Source: CAYZQE01 sp964480635
Lineage (GTDB): Bacteria; Pseudomonadota; Gammaproteobacteria; GCA-001735895
Assembly: GCA_964480635.1 (NCBI GenBank)
Contig: CAYZQE010000075.1
Location: forward strand, 1 to 12,151
DNA length: 12,151 nt
Reading direction: 5' to 3'
Made by a program: the position numbers and the translations under genes. Every line of letters starts with the position of its first letter. Position 1 is the first letter of the stretch. The notes beneath the pieces were generated by a model that saw nothing but the letters and a program-made list of their open reading frames with translations, was not told where the DNA came from and did no database searches. Of the stretch, positions 7,701-12,151 are shown one piece after another.

Positions 7701-7831
7701 CCAGTATTCAAGCACAAATTTTAATTCCAATGGCAACGTCCTTAGCGTTTGGTTTAACTTTTGCCACGATCATTGCGTTATTTTTAGTGCCGGCATTATT
7801 TTGTATTTTAAACGCCGACAAAGCTCGCTAA
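4754..7831 (+). CDS. RND family inner-membrane efflux transporter
   Basis: The 1025-residue protein has the full RND architecture: TM1 near residues 10-28, a large periplasmic loop, TM2-TM6 between about 330 and 480, TM7 near 523-540, a second periplasmic loop, and TM8-TM12 from about 865 to the end. The first half has FPQVKNDKVGIVVAYPGA and the TM4 proton-relay pair Asp394-Asp395 in GLLMDDAIVISENI. The second half has GMASLFGVVVNDSILLVVFM. Both aspartates are intact, so proton-driven export is likely. It belongs to the AcrB/HAE1-like branch rather than the heavy-metal CusA type, judged by eye. AAGGG precedes the ATG by eight bases. The adaptor lies just upstream and two GNAT genes lie just downstream, in one apparent operon. 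Confidence 0.95.
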   Translation: MIRWFAEHPTAANLMMIAIILLGIKSLPSLQRESFPQVKNDKVGIVVAYPGAVAEDIEDAVCRRLEDALEGIAGIDEMICEASENKASATAIMIEGGNMARFLDDVKSSVDAINNFPDLAEEPVIEELGRTDGVVSIAITGPTDASVLKAYAEDVKLRLLVDARISNVNIKGFSDHQIRVEINAAKLRQFSLSLSDIATAMQNQSVNLPSGRLESNAGDILIRFDDQRKTIEQVGDIVIISASSGAFIHLRDIASITNRFEQAENKIYFNGQRAAILDVSKTKSQDILHAFADVKDFVILENAQLPNGIKLTLTQDKASNVKDRLNMIYGNAMQGLVMVFLVLWLFFSFKYSFWVTMGLPVSFLGALFLLPFFGMTINMISLVGLLIGVGLLMDDAIVISENIASKLEQGENALDAAVNGTKQVLPGVLSSFATTLMIFGSLAFISGSIGQVLKVMPIVLIIVISVSLVEAFFILPNHLAHSLKDREKTPSKFRTWFENKFDNLRENIFGPMIDLAVNYRYATVGLAIMFLLVALSFPMGGKLKFVGFPATDGDIVEARLLLPQGTPLALTEERVNEIYNAALAVSKKLSSQQPDGQNLVVNTTIIYAENPDAYETGPHVARIIVDLLSSEVRNTTIDEFRTAWRETIGEQADVIALTFGQPTVGHGGRAIEIRLKGQEMDNLKQASYELQTWLKQYHGVIDVADDTRPGKKEVRLHLKESAGVLGVNASLVANQVRAAFQGITIDEFPVGVETYEVDLRLAKKDSQTLESLQKFTIISPSGHQIPLPNIVSFEEVRGWARINRVDRKRTVTIVGDVLSDQANAQEILGLAAKDIFLTIENKYPNISIEVKGASNNSAETGKSIVTNILTGLVGLYLLLAMQFKSYKEPITVMALIPAAFIGVVFGHVALGLNLTMPSIIGMASLFGVVVNDSILLVVFMREKVKAGVDVVSAAQQAGRARFRPILLTSITTVAGLTPLLLETSIQAQILIPMATSLAFGLTFATIIALFLVPALFCILNADKAR

Positions 7832-7837
7832 TAAAAA

Positions 7838-8347
7838 ATGAATTTTATTTTAGAAACCGCGAGCGATAAAGATATCGGTAATATTGCTAGTTTAATTAAT
7901 TTGGCTTATCGCGGAGAGCATGGTTGGAGTAAAGAAACAGACATAGTTTCTGGTGACAGAGTGACGGCTCATTCAATTGACCAGTTACTGTCAGACCCCA
8001 GTATTCATTTTTTAGTGGCTTATAGTTTTGGTCATTTACTGTGTTGTATTTGTTTAGAGCAATCTAATAAGGTCGTTAACATTGGCTTGTTTGCGGTTAA
8101 CCCAGAATATCAACAATTAGGCATAGGTAAGTCAGCCTTAAGTTATGCAGAAGACTATGCGTTACATCGATTAGGTCTTAAATTGAGTGTTATGCAGGTT
8201 ATTAGTCAGCGCAAAGAACTGATCTCTTTTTATGAGCGTTGTGGCTATAAAAAAACAGGTTTAGTGAAACCATACCCTTTAACTTTAAACTCAGGCACTC
8301 CTTCCGTAAAAGGTTTGACTATGGATATTTTAGAAAAGAAGCTGTGA
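7838..8347 (+). CDS. GNAT family N-acetyltransferase (first of two)
   Basis: The 169-residue protein shows the GNAT fold. N-terminal ASDKDIGNIASLINLAYRGE is the usual strand-helix start, motif A is VNPEYQQLGIGKSAL with acetyl-CoA loop QQLGIG (92-97), and motif B is ISFYERCGYKKTG (129-141). The N-terminal part, with GEHGWSKE, resembles acetyltransferases of small-molecule or amino-acid type, but the acceptor is unknown. It starts six bases after the pump stop without a good Shine-Dalgarno, and its stop overlaps the next start as GTGA. Both features suggest coupled translation within the efflux operon. Its product should be cytoplasmic. Whether it modifies the pump's substrate is speculation. 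Confidence 0.85.
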   Translation: MNFILETASDKDIGNIASLINLAYRGEHGWSKETDIVSGDRVTAHSIDQLLSDPSIHFLVAYSFGHLLCCICLEQSNKVVNIGLFAVNPEYQQLGIGKSALSYAEDYALHRLGLKLSVMQVISQRKELISFYERCGYKKTGLVKPYPLTLNSGTPSVKGLTMDILEKKL

Positions 8348-8826
8348 AAGTCATTATTCAAGAAATTGAACAAAAGTATGATAATGATATTGCTCAGATC
8401 ATTAAAACAGTGGGAAAAGAGTTTGGCGCTATAGGTGAAGGTTTTGGCCCATCAGATGATGAAGTTAATCATATGAGCCAACATTATCATGCAAATTCTA
8501 AAAGCATTTACTTCATTGCCATTATGAATGAAAAAGTGGTTGGTGGTTGTGGCTTAGCTGCTTTTACTCAAGACAGTGATATCTGTGAATTAAAGAAGCT
8601 CTTTTTGTTGCCAGAAACAAGAGGCTTAGGCTTAGGTAAGCAATTAGCCAACAAATGTTTAGAATTTGCAAAACTACAAAATTATCAACAATGTTATTTA
8701 GATACCTTAACCAGTATGACATCAGCCATTAATTTATACCTTAAACTGGGCTTTAAGCATTTAGACGAGCCTTTAGAGGACAGCGTTCATAGTAAGTGTA
8801 CTATTTGGATGTTAAAAAAATTGTAG
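8344..8826 (+). CDS. GNAT family N-acetyltransferase (second of two)
   Basis: The 160-residue protein has KKLFLLPETRGLGLGKQLA (84-102) with acetyl-CoA loop RGLGLG, then CYLDTLTSMTSAINLYLKLGF and C-terminal CTIWMLKKL. This matches the GNAT subgroup usually ending in GH..C..WM.K.L. Here the usual Gly-His of that motif reads Val-His (SVHSKC), a slight departure. The start is GTG inside the overlap GTGA with the preceding gene. Its last 23 bases and the following 10 are repeated at 9561-9593 beyond the brnTA genes. The acceptor substrate is unknown. It is the last gene of the efflux operon. Confidence 0.85.
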   Translation: MKVIIQEIEQKYDNDIAQIIKTVGKEFGAIGEGFGPSDDEVNHMSQHYHANSKSIYFIAIMNEKVVGGCGLAAFTQDSDICELKKLFLLPETRGLGLGKQLANKCLEFAKLQNYQQCYLDTLTSMTSAINLYLKLGFKHLDEPLEDSVHSKCTIWMLKKL

Positions 8827-8836
8827 GCTGAGGTTT
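8804..8836 (+). repeat. Left copy of 33-bp direct repeat (GNAT 3' end)
   Basis: This segment begins TTTGGATGTTAAAA and runs through the GNAT stop codon to GAGGTTT. The copy at 9561-9593 matches at 28 of 33 positions in the same orientation, 757 bases away. The pair brackets the brnTA operon. Confidence 0.7.
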
Positions 8837-8886
8837 TTGTGCCGCTTCATCTTACTGATAGTCTTTTTACCCATTGAAAATTAAAG

Positions 8887-8915
8887 TTGAGCTTCATATT
8901 AAGTGCATATACAAT
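8887..8915 (+). promoter_or_regulatory. brnTA promoter (-35 TTGAGC, 17 bp, -10 TACAAT)
   Basis: TTGAGC at 8887-8892 and TACAAT at 8910-8915 are separated by exactly 17 bases, with four and five of six matches to the sigma-70 consensus. Transcription should start at about 8921-8923, which is the ATG of brnT, so the message may be leaderless. In studied systems BrnA represses its own promoter; I could not define a clear operator palindrome here. Confidence 0.6.
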
Positions 8916-8922
8916 AAATGTA

Positions 8923-9189
8923 ATGAAAATTGAATATGACCCTTTAAAAAATGATAAAAACATAAGAGAAAGAGGTATATCTTTTGATGCAGCTTATAAT
9001 TTTGAGTGGGATGATGCGATTTATTTAATAGATTTTAGACAAATAAAAAATGAACTTAGAATAAACTCTATTGGCTATATTGGTGAACGATTGTTCTTTA
9101 TCACGTTTACGTTACGGTCACATATTGTTCGGATTATAAGTTTGAGAAAAGCCAATAAAAGAGAGGTAAGTAAGTATGCCAAAGCTTAA
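8923..9189 (+). CDS. brnT: BrnT family type II toxin (ribonuclease)
   Basis: The 88-residue protein begins MKIEYDPLKNDKNIRERGISFDAA, the typical BrnT opening, and has the RelE-like fold pattern. The C-terminal half carries RINSIGYIGERLFFITFT and VRIISLRKANKREVSKY, matching the family's basic RIIS.RKA..RE..KY region, where the Arg residues serve RNA cleavage. BrnT toxins cut mRNA and stop translation, reversibly, until bound by BrnA. ATG 8923 is chosen because it gives the family N-terminus; the frame extends upstream to a TTG at 8887, but that lies in the promoter. No Shine-Dalgarno is present, consistent with leaderless translation. The gene overlaps brnA by 14 bases, toxin first, as is usual for this system. 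Confidence 0.9.
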   Translation: MKIEYDPLKNDKNIRERGISFDAAYNFEWDDAIYLIDFRQIKNELRINSIGYIGERLFFITFTLRSHIVRIISLRKANKREVSKYAKA

Positions 9190-9481
9190 AAAAAATACGA
9201 TTCTTCCAACTGAAATAGAAGAAAATGAAATTTTAAAACATGCTGAAGAAGACGGCACAAACCTGTCAGTTAAACAGTTGAACGAGTTCAAAAGTGCTTC
9301 TCAACTGCCCATAATAGATAGTTTAATTAGATCGAATAGGGGAAGACCTAAATTGGAAAAAACTAAAAAAACGATCAGTATTCGTTTATCGCAAGATACA
9401 TTGGAATATTTTAAATCGAGTGGTAAAGGCTGGCAAACACGTATTGATAAAATATTAACCAAATATGTGCTTGAACATTAA
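9176..9481 (+). CDS. brnA: BrnA family antitoxin (ribbon-helix-helix)
   Basis: The 101-residue antitoxin has a charged N-terminal half (PTEIEENEILKHAEEDGTNLSV) that would contact BrnT. The C-terminal DNA-binding domain reads KKTISIRLSQDTLEYFKSSG followed by KGWQTRIDKILTKYV, matching the BrnA pattern of a strand, a helix, and G.G.QTRI before the last helix. The family neutralises BrnT and represses the operon through this ribbon-helix-helix domain. GAGAGG nine bases upstream of the ATG gives it a far better ribosome binding site than brnT has. This fits the need for antitoxin excess. The start lies inside brnT. Confidence 0.9.
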   Translation: MPKLKKNTILPTEIEENEILKHAEEDGTNLSVKQLNEFKSASQLPIIDSLIRSNRGRPKLEKTKKTISIRLSQDTLEYFKSSGKGWQTRIDKILTKYVLEH

Positions 9482-9544
9482 TTCAATTATTCTAATTTTA
9501 CTATTTAATAAGGAATGAGAGCAAGGTAAGTTTGTTTTACGCAG

Positions 9545-9583
9545 ACTCATGCTTGTGATGTTTGGATGTTAAAAGATCTGTAG
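9545..9583 (+). pseudogene. Remnant of a GNAT gene 3' end
   Basis: The frame reads THACDVWMLKDL and then TAG. This is the conserved C-terminal signature of the same GNAT subgroup as the gene ending at 8826, whose own end reads VHSKCTIWMLKKL. Nothing GNAT-like precedes it; an in-frame stop lies a few codons upstream. The DNA from 9561 is 85% identical to the end of the resident gene. I interpret it as a displaced or leftover gene end downstream of the brnTA genes. Confidence 0.6.
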
Positions 9584-9593
9584 GTTGGGGTTT
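9561..9593 (+). repeat. Right copy of 33-bp direct repeat (GNAT 3' end)
   Basis: It matches 8804-8836 at 28 of 33 positions, including TTTGGATGTTAAAA and TGTAGG, where TAG is the stop codon in both copies. This copy continues into a hairpin repeat that the left copy lacks. Confidence 0.7.
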
Positions 9594-9611
9594 CAGCATC
9601 AGCCCAACCTA
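9581..9611. repeat. Hairpin repeat, possible bidirectional terminator between brnA and thrC
   Basis: TAGGTTGGG and CCCAACCTA form a perfect nine-pair inverted repeat around a 13-base loop. The form GTAGGTTGGG...CCCAAC is like the dispersed extragenic palindromes seen in many proteobacterial genomes (recall, not checked). It lies between the convergent brnA and thrC genes, ending 11 bases from the thrC stop. No T tract follows on either side, so termination is uncertain. Confidence 0.6.
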
Positions 9612-9621
9612 GACATAATAT

Positions 9622-11097
9622 TTAGATAAATTCTAGAATTTCTTTTTCGATGTTAGCTTTATCAATCACTGTATTATGATGGCTATCTTTGTTAAATAAA
9701 GCGGCGATAGTATCAGGTATTTTAACATTCGCTTTTTTGCTGATTAACTCAAGTGCTTGCTGGTCGCTTAAGCCTGTTTTACCGGTTAATGCTTTCGCTA
9801 TTTCAGGCGAAAATTTAGTCCATTCGGCGGTCGAATATATAATCATTTTATGAGTCGAATCTTTGCACGATTCGTAAGCTTTAAAGCATGTTGCAGTGTG
9901 TGGATCCATTAAATAACCTGCATCAAAGGTGCTTTTAATATATCCAGCCACTTCATCATCACTACAAAAATCGGCACAAAAATATTTTTGAATTTCTTGC
10001 ACTTCGTCATCAGTGAGTTGGTATTTCTTGTTTTCGTCTAATTCACTCATGCACTGCTTAGTGCGTTCAGCACCAAACAAATCAAATAAAACTCGCTCAA
10101 CATTAGATGATTTTAAAATATCCATTGCAGGTGATGACGTTGGGATAACCGATAGGTTAGTTAAATCGTATTGGCCCTTATTAATAAAATGCGTCAGTAC
10201 GTTATTGTTGTTAGACGAGATAATGATTTTATATATGGGTAAGCCCATTTTTAGAGCATAAAAACCACCCAAGGCATTACCAAAATTTCCACTGGGGACA
10301 TTTAGGTAAATTTCATCGCCAAGGCTAATTTCATTTTGACGCACAAGTTCTAAATAAGAATGGATGTGGTAAATGATTTGAAAAATTATGCGGCCAAAGT
10401 TAACTGAATTAGCTGCCGATATTGAAATGTCTTGGTCGCTAAGCGCTTTTTTAAAGCTAATAGCATCGGCACCTAATAAATATTTAAGAGCCGACTGAGT
10501 ATCATCAAAATTACCTTCAATGCCAATGACTTTTAAGTTATCAGCACTTTCAGTCACCATTTGTAAGCGCTGTACGTCAGACGTGCCACCATCAGGATAC
10601 ATGCAAGCAACTTGAACGTTGGCTTTGTTGCTAAAGGTGTGAAGTGCTGCAGGGCCGGTGTCGCCACTGGTTGCGGTTAAAATTAAAAATTTTTCATTTC
10701 GTTCTTGAGCTAAAGACGATAAAACAGTGCCAAAGGGCTGTAATGCCATGTCTTTAAAAGCCCGTGTCGGGCCGTGATAAAGCTCACTAACAAATAGGTC
10801 ATCATGTACCTTAACCACTGGGACAGGGTTTTTAGGGTTATCAAAGTTATCATATAAAGATAATGCGTCATCAATTACATCTTCTTTAATATCAATATCA
10901 AATAAAGTTAAAACGGCTTTAGCCAGTTCTTTATAGTTAGAAGAGACATGAGTTTGTAAAAAACCAGTATCAAACTGCGGAATTTTTTTCGGTGAGTAGA
11001 TGCCACCAAACGATGAAATAGGGCTTAAAATAGCTTCTGAAAAAGGGACTGAGCTAGGAAGCTTGCCGTCATTGCCTCTGGTTTCGATAAATTGCAT
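9622..11097 (-). CDS. thrC: Threonine synthase, long form
   Basis: The 491-residue enzyme converts O-phospho-L-homoserine and water to threonine and phosphate, using pyridoxal phosphate (EC 4.2.3.1). The N-terminal part has the family opening ETRG and GGIYSPKKIP. The PLP lysine is Lys115 in GPTRAFKDMALQ. TATSGDTGPAA (141-151) and PSGNFGNALGG (268-278) form the phosphate and cofactor loops. The C-terminal GYLMDPHTATCFKAYE is also typical. Gammaproteobacterial ThrC in thrABC operons is near 430 residues; this form of about 490 resembles those I know from epsilonproteobacteria and related groups. No homoserine kinase or dehydrogenase gene is adjacent. The start is ATG at 11095-11097, with no strong Shine-Dalgarno. 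The stop lies close to the hairpin repeat shared with brnA. Confidence 0.92.
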   Translation of the reverse strand: MQFIETRGNDGKLPSSVPFSEAILSPISSFGGIYSPKKIPQFDTGFLQTHVSSNYKELAKAVLTLFDIDIKEDVIDDALSLYDNFDNPKNPVPVVKVHDDLFVSELYHGPTRAFKDMALQPFGTVLSSLAQERNEKFLILTATSGDTGPAALHTFSNKANVQVACMYPDGGTSDVQRLQMVTESADNLKVIGIEGNFDDTQSALKYLLGADAISFKKALSDQDISISAANSVNFGRIIFQIIYHIHSYLELVRQNEISLGDEIYLNVPSGNFGNALGGFYALKMGLPIYKIIISSNNNNVLTHFINKGQYDLTNLSVIPTSSPAMDILKSSNVERVLFDLFGAERTKQCMSELDENKKYQLTDDEVQEIQKYFCADFCSDDEVAGYIKSTFDAGYLMDPHTATCFKAYESCKDSTHKMIIYSTAEWTKFSPEIAKALTGKTGLSDQQALELISKKANVKIPDTIAALFNKDSHHNTVIDKANIEKEILEFI

Positions 11098-11131
11098 GTG
11101 TCTAATGATCTATGATTGAATTATGTGCTGC

Positions 11132-11160
11132 ATTATACTTGAGCGACTTCTTAGAAGGCA
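11132..11160 (-). promoter_or_regulatory. Candidate thrC promoter with perfect -10 and an 11-bp palindrome upstream
   Basis: On the minus strand TATAAT occupies 11132-11137, about 35 bases before the thrC ATG. The -35 region at 17-18 bases is poor (CTGCCT-like). A perfect odd palindrome CTTCTTAGAAG (11147-11157) sits between the -10 and the -35 position and could be an operator. A consensus TTGACA at 11167-11172 is 29 bases from the -10, too far to pair with it. Confidence 0.4.
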
Positions 11161-11172
11161 GATTACTGTCAA

Positions 11173-11332
11173 AGGGGCTTACAAGCAATTAATACACCCA
11201 TCTTGCTTGTCTTTTTGCTTCTGCTTGGGCTCTCTCAATCGTTGCGTAGAATAACTATGCTCCTCTTGAGATAACCCAAGCAGAAACAAAAATCCTACGT
11301 AATATGGGTGTATTAATCATTTGCAAGTCCCT
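11173..11332. repeat. 160-bp palindromic element with nested inverted repeats
   Basis: Outer arms 11173-11201 and 11304-11332 share a perfect ATTAATACACCCAT core and roughly matching AGGG.CTT.CAA ends. Inner arms 11212-11238 and 11266-11292 match at 24 of 27 positions (core TTCTGCTTGGG). The centre GCGTAG-AATAA-CTATGC forms a further stem with one G-U pair. The whole can fold into one long hairpin. No transposase is encoded and no clear target duplication flanks it. It resembles a dispersed palindromic repeat or MITE. It fills most of the gap between the divergent thrC and dciA genes. Confidence 0.75.
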
Positions 11333-11339
11333 AAAAAAT

Positions 11340-11780
11340 ATGGCTAGAAAACTTTCAAGTTTGTTAAAAAAAATTTTACCAGATAATTACGTTGAAAAAC
11401 AAGCTGAGTTTCATCAAATGGACGCATTTTTAAAACAATATTTTAAAAACGATGTTTATCAGCAAATACAGTTAATGAGTTGTGCTTCTCAGCGTGTGGT
11501 TTTGGCCGCTAAAAGCCCTCAAGTTGCTGGCTATCTTAAATTGCAACAAGACGCTTTGCAGCAAGAAATGCAAAGTCTACTAGATGTGAATTACCGAATT
11601 TTAATTAAAACCAACCCCAAAGGTTTGCATAACGCAACGCCTAAAAAAGTAAAACAGCCTAAAGCTAAGCGATCTATTTATGCGGCACAGGCACTAGAGC
11701 AAGCAGCGGCATCTGTGGATGATGAAGCGTTACAAAAATCTTTGGCTAAATTAGCTCTTTCGTTAAAGCGTAAACATTAA
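11340..11780 (+). CDS. dciA: DciA (DUF721), replicative helicase loader/operator
   Basis: The 146-residue protein starts MARKLSSLLKKIL and contains a DUF721-type core: helix FLKQYFKNDVYQQIQ, then strands RVVLAAKSPQVAGYLKLQQDAL and LLDVNYRILIKTNP. A basic linker (KKVKQPKAKRS) and an Ala/Leu-rich C-terminal helix follow. DciA recruits or activates the DnaB helicase in bacteria without DnaC-type loaders. ATG 11340 is preferred. The in-frame ATG at 11304 would add 12 residues (MGVLIICKSLKN) encoded entirely by the right arm of the palindromic element, and the family usually begins with a short basic stretch as here. Neither start has a clear Shine-Dalgarno. The stop TAA lies inside the target duplication of the next element. 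Confidence 0.75.
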   Translation: MARKLSSLLKKILPDNYVEKQAEFHQMDAFLKQYFKNDVYQQIQLMSCASQRVVLAAKSPQVAGYLKLQQDALQQEMQSLLDVNYRILIKTNPKGLHNATPKKVKQPKAKRSIYAAQALEQAAASVDDEALQKSLAKLALSLKRKH

Positions 11781-12038
11781 GGAAGCTCTGATTAAGTCCA
11801 TAAAATTTTACGAGCTATCAAGTCGTTCTATACTAGGCGCAACTTGAAGCTAATGACAAGTCCTTAGTAAAAGTTGGAACGACGGATAGAATGGCTTGAT
11901 AGCTCGCCCTACGGGTCGTTGCCAAATTACCGTCAGCGTTGTTATCGAATTTTGTGGTATCTAGATGACACTGCAATTCGATGCCTATCTGACAATAATT
12001 TGGCTTAGATAAAAATTATGGAGTTAATCAGAATTTCC
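11781..12038. mobile_element. MITE-like element, 258 bp, with terminal inverted repeats
   Basis: The ends are inverted repeats: left GGAAGCTCTGATTAAG and right (reverse complement) GGAAATTCTGATTAAC, continuing with TCCATAA in both; 20 of the first 23 bases match. TTAA flanks both ends (11777-11780 and 12039-12042), as a 4-bp target duplication. Inside are two hairpins. 11811-11831 pairs with 11886-11906 (19 of 21, the other two G-U in RNA). 11921-11936 pairs with 11989-12004 (14 of 16). No transposase ORF is present, so it would be mobilised in trans. The ends and a YTAR-type target suggest an IS5-family parent, which is inference. Confidence 0.8.
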
Positions 12039-12076
12039 TTAAGGATCTATGTCGGATTAACTGGGTAGAATGAATA

Positions 12077-12103
12077 GACACAGAGGACACAGAGGCCACA
12101 GAG
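12077..12103. repeat. Three 9-bp tandem units, GACACAGAG-type
   Basis: Units are GACACAGAG, GACACAGAG and GCCACAGAG. A short frame ATG AAT AGA CAC AGA begins at 12070 and closes after 12 codons, so it is not a gene. Similar CACAGAG repeats are common in proteobacterial genomes, often just upstream of genes for GxxExxY proteins (recall). Nothing coding is seen in the 109 bases to the right edge. Confidence 0.65.
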
Positions 12104-12151
12104 AGTGAAAGAATGTAGTAAAGGAGCTATCGAAACAGTAATAGGTTGTGC

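Noticed and set aside
8887..8922. TTG start for brnT 12 codons upstream
   Set aside because: The extension lies over the -35 and -10 boxes and is absent from the usual BrnT N-terminus.
10013..10261. Plus-strand 82-aa frame inside thrC
   Set aside because: Antisense shadow of the conserved threonine synthase coding region.
11167..11172. Perfect TTGACA on the minus strand upstream of thrC
   Set aside because: The only good -10 (TATAAT, 11132-11137) is 29 bases away, outside the usable spacing.
11194..11256. Minus-strand frame reading YATIERAQAEAKRQARWVY-stop
   Set aside because: It looks protein-like but has no start codon, is preceded by an in-frame stop and lies wholly within the palindromic element.
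12077..12103. CRISPR-like repeat
   Set aside because: Units are contiguous 9-mers with no spacers, so this is a simple tandem repeat.

Overview
The window is chromosomal DNA of an AT-rich gammaproteobacterium, most likely a marine Alteromonadales/Colwelliaceae-type organism. This rests on the gene families (HupE/UreJ, DUF4198, RND efflux pair, DciA), the tight operons and the low-GC codon use; no rRNA or marker gene is present to fix the genus. No tRNA, rRNA, CRISPR array or complete transposase gene was seen.

Layout. (1) 1-1001, minus strand: a DUF4198 secreted protein, then a short membrane ORF whose 5' end looks broken, then the first 15 codons of a further gene that leaves the window. 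(2) 1000-2795, plus strand: HupE/UreJ-type membrane protein, a CHMI-family tautomerase and an alkyltransferase-like DNA repair protein, packed as an operon. The DUF4198 and HupE genes diverge from the same CATG tetranucleotide. (3) 2792-3388, minus strand: a candidate small membrane ORF, a likely terminator and a HIT-family hydrolase. (4) 3450-8826, plus strand: RND periplasmic adaptor, RND inner-membrane pump and two GNAT acetyltransferases with almost no spacing. (5) 8804-9611: a BrnT/BrnA toxin-antitoxin pair with its own good promoter, bracketed by a duplicated GNAT 3' end and followed by a hairpin repeat. (6) 9622-11097, minus strand: a long-form threonine synthase. (7) 11098-11339: thrC upstream region plus a palindromic element of about 160 bp. 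(8) 11340-11780: DciA (DUF721), the helicase loader found in bacteria without DnaC. (9) 11781-12038: a MITE-like element with terminal inverted repeats and a TTAA target duplication, the left copy of which contains the dciA stop codon. A 9-bp tandem repeat (GACACAGAG) lies near the right edge.

How genes work together. HupE and DUF4198 probably act in transition-metal (Ni/Co) uptake or handling at the envelope. The adaptor and pump form an export complex needing a TolC-type outer-membrane channel encoded elsewhere. The GNATs may modify small substrates but their targets are unknown. BrnT is an RNase toxin restrained and repressed by BrnA. ThrC and DciA are housekeeping functions.

The most notable signals are traces of DNA movement: the brnTA cassette between two GNAT 3' ends, the MITE fused to the dciA stop codon, and the long palindrome between thrC and dciA. 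I did not find a convincing wholly new multi-gene system.
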